Shown: positions 6,437 to 11,989 of the stretch, piece by piece
How the letters are laid out: each line of letters starts with the position of its first letter
How positions within the stretch are numbered: position 1 is the stretch's first letter
NCBI GenBank assembly: GCA_009785545.1
Contig: WQWD01000043.1
Location: 1 to 12,448, forward strand
DNA length: 12,448 nucleotides
Origin: Treponema sp.
GTDB lineage: Bacteria > Spirochaetota > Spirochaetia > Treponematales > Breznakiellaceae
Direction of reading: 5' to 3'
Program-made: the position numbers and the translations under genes
Notes under the pieces: generated by a model
The model's input: only the letters and a program-made list of their open reading frames with translations
What the model was told of the DNA's origin: nothing
The model's database searches: none

Positions 6437-6559
6437 ATGAATTACATTATCAGAGATATTGATGAAGGTGATTCAATTTCGTTGTATGAGATAAAAGCCG
6501 CAAAGACCTTGCGTTCGGAAATGACTAAACCTATGAAGCTAGCTAGTGTCTGTTTATAA
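6437..6559 (+). pseudogene. Short ORF resembling an internally deleted DUF4143-type ATPase
   Basis: Forty codons read from ATG 6437 to TAA 6557-6559, with no Shine-Dalgarno sequence. The first residues, MNYIIRDID, resemble the N-termini of bacterial AAA ATPases carrying a C-terminal DUF4143. The next part, GDSISLYEIKAAKTLRSEM, resembles the restriction-endonuclease-like end of the same proteins ('..L.EIKaaKT....'). These segments normally lie several hundred residues apart, so the simplest reading is an in-frame deletion of the whole ATP-binding body that spared the promoter and start. The last residues (about LASVCL) are encoded by the CTAG repeat and hairpin, so the original 3' end is also lost. 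The match is short; a genuine small protein cannot be excluded. Confidence 0.5.
6539..6547. repeat. CTAGCTAGT repeat on the 3' side of the HTH-PTS IIA gene
   Basis: CTAGCTAGT at 6539-6547 matches the core of the palindrome at 7284-7295 on the other side of the HTH-PTS gene. It is followed by GTCTGTT, and the far side carries a similar TTCTGT next to its CTAGTG. CTAG is usually scarce in bacterial DNA, so clusters bracketing one gene are notable. Confidence 0.55.
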
Positions 6560-6582
6560 AGTCGGTTACTTTACGAACAGAC
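6548..6582 (+). terminator. Long hairpin between the remnant and the HTH-PTS gene
   Basis: GTCTGTT pairs with AACAGAC and, inside it, TAAAGT pairs with ACTTTA around a CGGTT loop. One G-U pair and one mismatch join the two segments, giving a stem of about 15 bp. On the plus strand it is followed by CTTGTATTTTCT, a moderate T-rich tail, so it may end transcripts from the 6403 promoter. On the minus strand it lies just after the HTH-PTS stop but has no T-run. A mobile-element end is an alternative. Confidence 0.5.
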
Positions 6583-6599
6583 CTTGTATTTTCTCCCGT

Positions 6600-7247
6600 T
6601 TAGCTAATCAGCAAATCGTATACTTCTTGCTCGGTTTTTGCCTGCAAAAGCGAATCTCGCAGTTGTTTGTTTTTTAGGCGTGTTGAGAACCATGAAAGTA
6701 TTTGCAGGTAATGAGCGTGCTGACTATGGGCTGCGGCAATCATGAATACCAGACGGACAGGTTCATCGTCTAATGGGTGAAAGTCTACAATATCTGTATG
6801 GCTTATGCCGACTGAAACAACAAGATCAGTTACAGATGAAAGGCGGACATGGGGGATGGCTATTCCGCAGCCAATTGCCGTACTCATGAGTTCTTCCCGT
6901 TTAAGAATTTCCGTTGTCAGTTCATTCCTGTTTTTTACCTGAGGGGCGGCAGCGAGGTTTTCCGCAAGAGTTAAAAGAGCATCCTTTTTGCTTGTATGAT
7001 TTAAGAAAAGAATACGATGTGCGGAAAGGAAGTCTTCTGCATGAACTTGATTTATTTGCGGTTCCAATTTACCGGGTGTTAATTTTTCATTGACCCATTT
7101 GTCGATTTCTGATTTTTTAAAGCGCCATGCCGTTCTTATTTTACCGGCTGGAATTTCGCCTTTTTGAGCCAAGTCATAAATTGTCCGTTCTGATACCCGA
7201 AGATATTTTGCAACTTCTTCAAGAGTAAGTATATCATCGTCTGTCAT
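6600..7247 (-). CDS. Excisionase-type HTH fused to a PTS IIA (PtsN-like) domain
   Basis: A cytoplasmic regulator of 215 residues. Residues 3-52 form an excisionase/MerR-like DNA-binding domain (ILTLEEVAKYLRVSERTIYDLAQKG, then IRTAWRFKKSEIDKWV). Residues 75-215 form a PTS EIIA type-2 domain of the nitrogen-PTS kind. GCGIAIPHVRL supplies the phospho-accepting His at about residue 133, followed by VRLVFMIAAAHSQHAHYLQIL. Phosphorylation by HPr/NPr probably tunes DNA binding; this is inferred from the fusion. I chose ATG 7247 because MTDDDILTLEE matches the usual start; ATG 7253 is equally close, and 7283 would cross the promoter. No Shine-Dalgarno sequence precedes it, so translation may be nearly leaderless. 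It lies downstream of cdd on the same strand, within flanking CTAG repeats. Confidence 0.92.
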   Translation of the reverse strand: MTDDDILTLEEVAKYLRVSERTIYDLAQKGEIPAGKIRTAWRFKKSEIDKWVNEKLTPGKLEPQINQVHAEDFLSAHRILFLNHTSKKDALLTLAENLAAAPQVKNRNELTTEILKREELMSTAIGCGIAIPHVRLSSVTDLVVSVGISHTDIVDFHPLDDEPVRLVFMIAAAHSQHAHYLQILSWFSTRLKNKQLRDSLLQAKTEQEVYDLLIS

Positions 7248-7256
7248 AAGCATAAT

Positions 7257-7285
7257 ATTGTATGATATGTCAATAAATGTCAATA
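7257..7285 (-). promoter_or_regulatory. Promoter region of the HTH-PTS gene with a tandem ATGTCAATA repeat
   Basis: On the plus strand ATGTCAATA occurs at 7267-7275 and 7277-7285, a 10-bp period. Read on the minus strand, each copy gives TTGACA (7283-7278 and 7273-7268). The first pairs with TACAAT (7262-7257) over a short 15-bp spacer. Transcription would start near 7250, leaving only a few nucleotides before the ATG at 7247. The second copy may be a protein-binding site rather than a -35. Confidence 0.5.
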
Positions 7286-7309
7286 CTAGCTAGTACAGAA
7301 CACTAGTGT
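7284..7309. repeat. Two adjacent CTAG palindromes overlapping the 3' end of cdd
   Basis: TACTAGCTAGTA (7284-7295) is a perfect 12-bp palindrome and ACACTAGTGT (7300-7309) a perfect 10-bp palindrome, 4 bp apart. They encode the last residues and the stop codon of cdd and lie just upstream of the HTH-PTS promoter. The ACTAGCTAG core recurs at 6539-6547. Confidence 0.6.
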
Positions 7310-7715
7310 GTCGCAGCTCGTGCAGGGAGTCAAGCGGGTAGAGTGTCCCTACAGTGGTATTTACTTGATTTTGATTACTTCCGGCAAAACGTACAGGGAT
7401 GTCCGGCCCCATAAATTCGCTGAGGACTTGGCGGCAAGCGCCGCACGGGCCGACTGGGTCTTCCGAGTCCGGCGTGCTGACAGCAAGAGCCAGAAACTGC
7501 CGTTTCCCCATTGAGATTGCCGCTGATACGGCATTGCGTTCGGCGCAGGTGGTCAACCCAAAGGAACGGTTTTCGACATTTACGCCTGTGATAATTGTCC
7601 CATCATCGCAGAGCAGAGCCGCTCCTACCCGAAACTTCGAGTACGGGGCATAAGCCATTTTGGCTATGTTTTGAGCCTCCAAAAAGAGTTTATCCATATT
7701 TATGTTATTGATCAT
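7290..7715 (-). CDS. cdd: Cytidine deaminase
   Basis: Hydrolyses cytidine and deoxycytidine to uridine and deoxyuridine plus ammonia, in cytoplasmic pyrimidine salvage. The 141 residues fit the short homotetrameric class. The zinc site is complete: TCAERNAV supplies Cys57 and the catalytic Glu59, and PCGACRQ supplies Cys91 and Cys94. YAPYSKFRVGAAL and GVNVENRSFGLT are the typical substrate-side segments. The start is ATG 7715, with GAGGAGG at 7727-7721 spaced 5 nt away; longer upstream readings lack such a site. After the conserved YPLDSLHEL the protein ends in RHTSVLY. Those codons lie within the CTAG palindromes, so the natural C-terminus appears to have been replaced or extended by a repeat. 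A promoter lies just upstream. Confidence 0.97.
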   Translation of the reverse strand: MINNINMDKLFLEAQNIAKMAYAPYSKFRVGAALLCDDGTIITGVNVENRSFGLTTCAERNAVSAAISMGKRQFLALAVSTPDSEDPVGPCGACRQVLSEFMGPDIPVRFAGSNQNQVNTTVGTLYPLDSLHELRHTSVLY

Positions 7716-7736
7716 GCTTGCCTCCTCAATTAAAGT

Positions 7737-7765
7737 ATTATAGAATAACAATAAGTCCCGGGCAA
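7737..7765 (-). promoter_or_regulatory. Candidate promoter of cdd
   Basis: On the minus strand TATAAT (7742-7737) lies 17 bp after TTGCCC (7765-7760), a half-matching -35. Transcription would start near 7730, just ahead of the GAGGAGG ribosome-binding site. No equally clear promoter is seen for the divergent gene at 7813. Confidence 0.55.
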
Positions 7766-7812
7766 TAGTCTGTTGATTGATCCGAGGCTGTTTTCCGGCA
7801 TTGGGGGAGATC

Positions 7813-9021
7813 GTGGCGCAGAGAAAAAAAGCATTTCGTATTGTCATAATTGTTTTGATTTTTATATTTTATTTCTTCCTTGCCGCAAGACCGGTTCCGC
7901 GCGAATCAATCCTTGTTCCAAAATGGATTAGTTTTCTTGGAAGCGAACAGCTTGCGGATAACGTATCTGATCAATTGACGGCTCAATTTGCAGACGGCAC
8001 AATTCAGTTAACCGCCGGTAATCGGCATAATTATTTCGGCAAATTTATTCCATTTTCTTTGGGAACTAACTTTGGTTATTTTGATTTATCGGGGCAGTTA
8101 ATACTTAACAGAATAAGAGCTGACGAAATATATTTAAGCCAAAATATGTGGGTTGAATACAGCGCTCAGCCTTCCATATTGGAAATAAGAAATATTTTTG
8201 ATGAAGTTATAACAACTATAAATAACCCGCAAGGGTATCCAGTCTTGTTGGATGACAGGATATTCATTTTAGGCAGTGAACAAAATACGTTATCTGAAAT
8301 CGGAGTAAACGGAAATGTTTTGTGGAGTTATGATTTTGCGGCTCCGCTTACCGGTATCGACGTAAAAGCGGGGCTTGTATTAACAGGCTCTCTTGACGGC
8401 GTAATAGAAGTCTTTGATACCTCAGGCGTGCGCATTTTTCATTTTGAGCCCGGTGGCTCTCGCTACGAAGTGATACTGGGCGTAGCTCTTTCCGATGACG
8501 GCTCACGTATTGGCGTTATCAGCGGTATTGATCAGCAGAGGTTTTTGCTGTTGGAACGTTTTGGTGTTACTCCCGGCGATTTCAGAGTTGTCTATCATGA
8601 ATTTTTAGACAGCGGATTCAGGCGGCCTGTACGGATACTGTTTGTTGATGATGACAGGCATATTGTTTTTGAACGCACGGGAGGGCTTGGTTCCCTCAAC
8701 ATAAGAACCAGACATTCATTTTTTATTCCGCTGGATGGCGCAATTCAAGCCGTCGAAGAATCCGGCGATCAAGGATATTTGTTCCTCGTCACTGTCCCGG
8801 CAGCCGGAACTGATCACTCATTAAGAAGCGCAAATAGAAATCTTGTTGGTATTAGGTTTCCGCAGCATAGATGGCTGGCATTCCATAGAATTACAGGCAG
8901 GGAAATGATCTTCCTGACAGCACCATTTGAAAGCGATGATGTTTTTCTTGGAAGATACGGTCAGAATCTTTTTGTCGGCGGGGGGCGGACATTAATCGCA
9001 TTTGAGCTGGAGGAGTTATGA
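7813..9021 (+). CDS. Membrane-anchored beta-propeller-like protein
   Basis: A 402-residue protein with a basic start (AQRKKAFR), one hydrophobic helix at about residues 8-26, and a large extracytoplasmic part rich in short beta strands. Repeated units such as WSYDFAAPLTGIDVKAGLVLTG, then LDGVIEVFDTSG, recall PQQ/WD40-like propeller blades. I cannot assign it to a named family. The start is taken as GTG 7813, which has GGGGGAG at 7803-7809. This is close (3 nt) but is the only purine-rich site before the membrane helix. A TTG at 7777 would add 12 residues with no Shine-Dalgarno sequence. Its stop overlaps the next start by 4 nt (ATGA), so the two are translationally coupled. A scaffold or sensor for an envelope complex with the LytM-like neighbour is plausible but inferred. 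Confidence 0.75.
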   Translation: MAQRKKAFRIVIIVLIFIFYFFLAARPVPRESILVPKWISFLGSEQLADNVSDQLTAQFADGTIQLTAGNRHNYFGKFIPFSLGTNFGYFDLSGQLILNRIRADEIYLSQNMWVEYSAQPSILEIRNIFDEVITTINNPQGYPVLLDDRIFILGSEQNTLSEIGVNGNVLWSYDFAAPLTGIDVKAGLVLTGSLDGVIEVFDTSGVRIFHFEPGGSRYEVILGVALSDDGSRIGVISGIDQQRFLLLERFGVTPGDFRVVYHEFLDSGFRRPVRILFVDDDRHIVFERTGGLGSLNIRTRHSFFIPLDGAIQAVEESGDQGYLFLVTVPAAGTDHSLRSANRNLVGIRFPQHRWLAFHRITGREMIFLTAPFESDDVFLGRYGQNLFVGGGRTLIAFELEEL

Positions 9022-9914
9022 AAATAGCTTTATTGTTTTTTGTATTTTTTAGTATTGTGTTAAACACGATTTCGCTTAATGCAATGAGCTGGCCTTCTTC
9101 GGAAGCTGTTCTTGTTCGAAACTTTGGAGCAAATAACGACGGTACTCCGGCTCTTGGAATGGCTTTTGCGGGAGAAACTGATGTTGTTGCCGTAAAAAGC
9201 GGCGAAGTAATTTTTTCGCGCGGTGGAAGCAGCTCACAGGTTTGTTTTGCCGCTTCCCGCCTTCCGTCTCCGCTTGGCGCATGGACTGCCGTTGATCACG
9301 GTGATGGTTTAATCAGTATCTACAGCCGTTATAATAGTGATTGTGATTTTTTAAAAACCGGCCTGACACGAGTTGAAAGAGAGCAGCCGATTGCGTCTGC
9401 CGGTATTTCCGGCTGGTCTGAAAGAAATGGTTTTTATTTTAAAATATTTGACAGAGAGGAGCGGCGTTGGGTAAATCCGGTGATGATTCTCACGCCAATG
9501 CGGGAAACTCTGCCTCCTCAGATTTTTTCTGTGGAATTGCGTGATGCTCAGGGGTTTGTTGTCTCTACAAATAATATAACTCAAGGGCGTTATACAATTA
9601 TTGTGAATGCGGCAGGCGGAAGAAGCCAAGCTCCCGCCAATGTTGCGATAAGCCAACTTGCCCCGCACAGGATTGTCAGCTCTGTGAATGGTTCGGAAGC
9701 AGGCTCTCTTAATTTTGAAGCAGTCTTTGTAAGAGACGGCGTTTTGATGGTTTCGCGTAACGGCTTGGTTCCTGCAAGGCAAGTTTATACAAGGTATCCT
9801 GCCTTTGAAGTTTCCGAAGTTTTTTTGACGCGCGGGCAGGTAAATCTGGAAATCATTGTGCAGGACATTAATGGAATTTCCCGCAGTATAATTAATCGTT
9901 TTGTTGTAAACTAA
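9018..9914 (+). CDS. Exported LytM/M23-fold protein lacking catalytic residues
   Basis: A secreted protein of 298 residues with a signal peptide (MKIALLFFVFFSIVLNTISLNA, cleavage probably near residue 22). Residues 33-157 follow the M23 peptidase (LytM) layout: a GETDVVAVKSGEVIFSRGG strand-turn, WTAVDHGDGLISIYSRY, a REQPIASAG loop, and a final FYFKIFDREERRWVNPV strand. All metal-binding positions are changed. The HxxxD region reads GMAFAG, the Y-x-H position reads YSRY, and the HLHFE strand reads FYFKIF. It therefore cannot be a working zinc endopeptidase of the usual kind. Degenerate LytM proteins such as EnvC and NlpD activate amidases, so a regulatory role at the cell wall is likely. The C-terminal half (160-298) looks like an Ig-like beta domain. 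Coupled to the propeller gene by a 4-nt overlap. Confidence 0.8.
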   Translation: MKIALLFFVFFSIVLNTISLNAMSWPSSEAVLVRNFGANNDGTPALGMAFAGETDVVAVKSGEVIFSRGGSSSQVCFAASRLPSPLGAWTAVDHGDGLISIYSRYNSDCDFLKTGLTRVEREQPIASAGISGWSERNGFYFKIFDREERRWVNPVMILTPMRETLPPQIFSVELRDAQGFVVSTNNITQGRYTIIVNAAGGRSQAPANVAISQLAPHRIVSSVNGSEAGSLNFEAVFVRDGVLMVSRNGLVPARQVYTRYPAFEVSEVFLTRGQVNLEIIVQDINGISRSIINRFVVN

Positions 9915-9941
9915 GGTCAGAGCCAAGTTTAGGGTTTAGAT

Positions 9942-10847
9942 TTGGAACGTCTTGAATTAAAAACATTTTCAATGCCTGTATCATGTATTTCAAGCGTGAA
10001 TATTCCCTGCGCCCTCTGCGGCGGCAGTGTTTTTAAACCTTTTTTAAACTGCGGTGATTTTTATTTTGTAAAATGCATAAACTGTGCGCTTGTCCAAAGA
10101 AATCCGCAGCCTCTACAGCAGGAAATAACCGCTCGATATGCAAAAATATACGGGAATGAATATCTTCTTTATGAACTTGAAAATGAAGAATCTTTTCTGA
10201 AGTTACAGCAATTAGCTCTTAAAGATGCCGGTTTTTTTAGGTTGGAAAAACGCTTGTTTCCCGGAGTTTCCGCAAATACAGCTTCGCAAGAAGCAATCCG
10301 GCCATGTGTTTTGGATATTGGCTGCGCTACAGGATCGCTTCTGGCAAGCCTTCATGAAAGAAAATGGCGTGTAACAGGCGTGGAGATTTCTCCTTGCGCT
10401 GATTACGCAAAGAAAGTACGCAATCTTGATGTACGCAGCGAAAAGCTCGAAGATAACAATTTTCCCGATAAAAGTTTTGATGTTGTTCTTGCATCTCATC
10501 TTATCGAACATTTAAACGATCCTAAAACTTTTTTGGCAGAAATACACCGTATTTTAAAAGATGAAGGTTATTGTTTTATTACCACTCCCAATATCAGCGG
10601 TTTTCAGGCACGCCTTTTTAAAAATCGCTGGCGTTCAGCTATTTTTGATCACCTTTATTTGTTTTCTGCCGTTACTTTAAAAAAACTGTTAAGGAATACA
10701 GGTTTTAAAATAGAGAGTATCCATACATGGGGAGGGTTGGCAGCCGGCTCTGCACCGAAATGGCTGAAGAAATCTGCCGATTTTTTGGTAAAATATTTTG
10801 GCTGCGGTGATGTGATGATTGTGCGGGCAAAGAAAAGTTTTTGTTAA
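9942..10847 (+). CDS. Zinc-ribbon class I SAM-dependent methyltransferase
   Basis: A 301-residue enzyme that transfers methyl from S-adenosylmethionine to an unknown acceptor. The N-terminus has a zinc ribbon (CALC at residues 23-26, CINC at 45-48). The Rossmann-type domain begins with motif I VLDIGCATGSL (123-133), continues with VTGVEIS carrying acidic Glu148, and has FDVVLASHLIEHLNDP (179-194) and IHRILKDEGYCFITTPN. This architecture is frequent among methyltransferases acting on nucleotide sugars and surface polysaccharides. The start is TTG 9942, with AGGG at 9931-9934 spaced 7 nt; an ATG at 9972 lacks a Shine-Dalgarno sequence but would also keep the zinc ribbon. It follows the LytM-like gene by 27 nt and precedes the Smr gene by 19 nt, so it is probably part of the same transcript. 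Substrate uncertain. Confidence 0.88.
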   Translation: MERLELKTFSMPVSCISSVNIPCALCGGSVFKPFLNCGDFYFVKCINCALVQRNPQPLQQEITARYAKIYGNEYLLYELENEESFLKLQQLALKDAGFFRLEKRLFPGVSANTASQEAIRPCVLDIGCATGSLLASLHERKWRVTGVEISPCADYAKKVRNLDVRSEKLEDNNFPDKSFDVVLASHLIEHLNDPKTFLAEIHRILKDEGYCFITTPNISGFQARLFKNRWRSAIFDHLYLFSAVTLKKLLRNTGFKIESIHTWGGLAAGSAPKWLKKSADFLVKYFGCGDVMIVRAKKSFC

Positions 10848-10866
10848 CATTTGGGCAGGAGTGAAA

Positions 10867-11319
10867 ATGGATTTTGGTGATATTTTAAAAAGATGGGAAA
10901 ATAAAAAAGACGGTGAGCCAAAAAAATCTGTAATGGATAAATGGTTGAATGAAAATACAATAATCGACAAAGATGCTCAAGCAGAATTTTCCGATTCCCA
11001 AAAACACAGTATTCCGGGTGAAAAACGCCGTCGTTTGTTAAATCAAAAACCTGATGATGTTGTTGATATTCACGGTTTAACAAGCGAACAGGCATGGCTT
11101 AAGCTCGAGCAGGTTTTTGAAGCTGCTAAACGTAATGGCTATAAAAAAATACGGATAATACACGGCAAGGGCAATCATTCACAAACAAATGGTGTGTTAA
11201 AACACATTGTACGAAAATTTATCGAAGGGTGTGGTTATGCGGGAGAAAGCGGTTTTGAAAAAGCTGCTAACGGAGGAACTGGCGCAACATGGATTTTGTT
11301 AAAAAGTGATCACTCTTAA
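10867..11319 (+). CDS. Smr (small MutS-related) domain protein
   Basis: A 150-residue stand-alone Smr protein. Smr domains bind or cleave DNA or RNA. Recent work on bacterial members links them to mRNA cleavage at stalled ribosomes, while older work proposed recombination-related nicking. The domain spans about residues 66-146, with DIHGLT (67-72), the HGKGNHS loop (99-105, matching the 'HGkG' signature) and GGTGATWI near the end. The first 60 residues are charged and helical (ILKRWENKKDGEPKK) and probably flexible. The start is ATG 10867, with AGGAG at 10857-10861 spaced 5 nt; longer readings overlap the upstream gene without support. It is the last gene of a four-gene plus-strand run and converges on the MT-A70 gene. 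Confidence 0.94.
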   Translation: MDFGDILKRWENKKDGEPKKSVMDKWLNENTIIDKDAQAEFSDSQKHSIPGEKRRRLLNQKPDDVVDIHGLTSEQAWLKLEQVFEAAKRNGYKKIRIIHGKGNHSQTNGVLKHIVRKFIEGCGYAGESGFEKAANGGTGATWILLKSDHS

Positions 11320-11333
11320 TGATGTTTATAATT

Positions 11334-11350
11334 AATTAATAAAATTAATT
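11334..11350. terminator. AT-only hairpin between convergent genes
   Basis: AATTAAT (11334-11340) pairs with ATTAATT (11344-11350) around AAA. It lies between the Smr stop and the MT-A70 stop, the right place for a bidirectional terminator. The stem contains no G-C pair, so it would be weak. Confidence 0.25.
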
Positions 11351-11968
11351 GATTATAACGCCTGTTATTTTTTCATTTGTTTCAATATGAGAAAAAACAT
11401 AATTTGGGTTAATAATTTGCTTTATTTTTTCTTCGATACTTATTCCGTCAATTCCATAACCGATGGCGTCCCATCCATCAACTTTTTGCCGGGCAAATAA
11501 TTCAATTCGGCTAAGATTCCCGAATAATTGTTCGATTCGTTCCCGGACAACAGGAGGTTTTGTAGAGTGTCCAAGCCGCTGGTGCATTACAATCTGCGGA
11601 ACGGTTTTATCTACGGCTTTTATATGCCCGCGCATTCCAAGCAGACAAACTTCGATATTTGATTTCGTATAACTACCCATTCCGGCAAGAGGCATTCCGT
11701 CTTTTTTTGTTTTTACCCAGGCGAAAGCGCAGGTTTTGTATTTAAATCCCCAGCTTTCCATAACTTTTATACCATCCGGAAGGGTTGGCATAGTTGTCCA
11801 AAGAAACAATGCGCAATTTTTGTCACGTAAACATTTTACGTTTATAGCGCAAATTTCTTCGGTAGACATGGTTTTATAGTGTTTTTCCGGCGCGAAATTG
11901 CCGCCGTTTTTGCCCGCTCCCCACAAATATGCCCACGGCGGATCCGCATAAATAATCTGATACTTCAT
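11345..11968 (-). CDS. MT-A70-family adenine-N6 methyltransferase
   Basis: A 207-residue AdoMet-dependent N6-adenine methyltransferase of the MT-A70 type. Bacterial and phage members mostly methylate DNA. The catalytic motif DPPW is at residues 9-12 in MKYQIIYADPPWAY. Further family elements are KHYKTMSTEEICA, CALFLWTTMPTLPDGIKVMESWGF, MGSYTKSNIEVCLLGMRG and ERIEQLFGNLSRIELFARQKVDGWDAIG. The domain is complete, and a tail of about 30 residues (after GYGIDG) varies. The start is ATG 11968, with AAGGA about 11 nt upstream. No restriction endonuclease, target-recognition subunit or phage gene is nearby, so it appears to be an orphan methyltransferase of phage or mobile-element ancestry. It begins 21 nt after the upstream gene's stop on the same strand and may be co-transcribed with it. 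Confidence 0.94.
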   Translation of the reverse strand: MKYQIIYADPPWAYLWGAGKNGGNFAPEKHYKTMSTEEICAINVKCLRDKNCALFLWTTMPTLPDGIKVMESWGFKYKTCAFAWVKTKKDGMPLAGMGSYTKSNIEVCLLGMRGHIKAVDKTVPQIVMHQRLGHSTKPPVVRERIEQLFGNLSRIELFARQKVDGWDAIGYGIDGISIEEKIKQIINPNYVFSHIETNEKITGVIIN

Positions 11969-11989
11969 GATTTATATAGTCCTTTAGTT

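Noticed and set aside
7308..7653. Plus-strand open frames within the cdd region
   Set aside because: They lie wholly opposite the well-supported cytidine deaminase and show no domain.
7777..7812. TTG at 7777 as the start of the propeller-like gene
   Set aside because: It lacks a ribosome-binding site; the GTG at 7813 has GGGGGAG upstream and directly precedes the basic-plus-hydrophobic anchor.
7716..7847. Longer reading of cytidine deaminase beyond 7715
   Set aside because: The GAGGAGG site at 7721-7727 and the family's usual length support ATG 7715; the extension would cross the promoter and overlap the divergent gene.
11306..11315. AGTGATCACT palindrome at the end of the Smr gene
   Set aside because: It lies in coding sequence, is only 10 bp, has no T-run or second copy nearby, and is probably chance.
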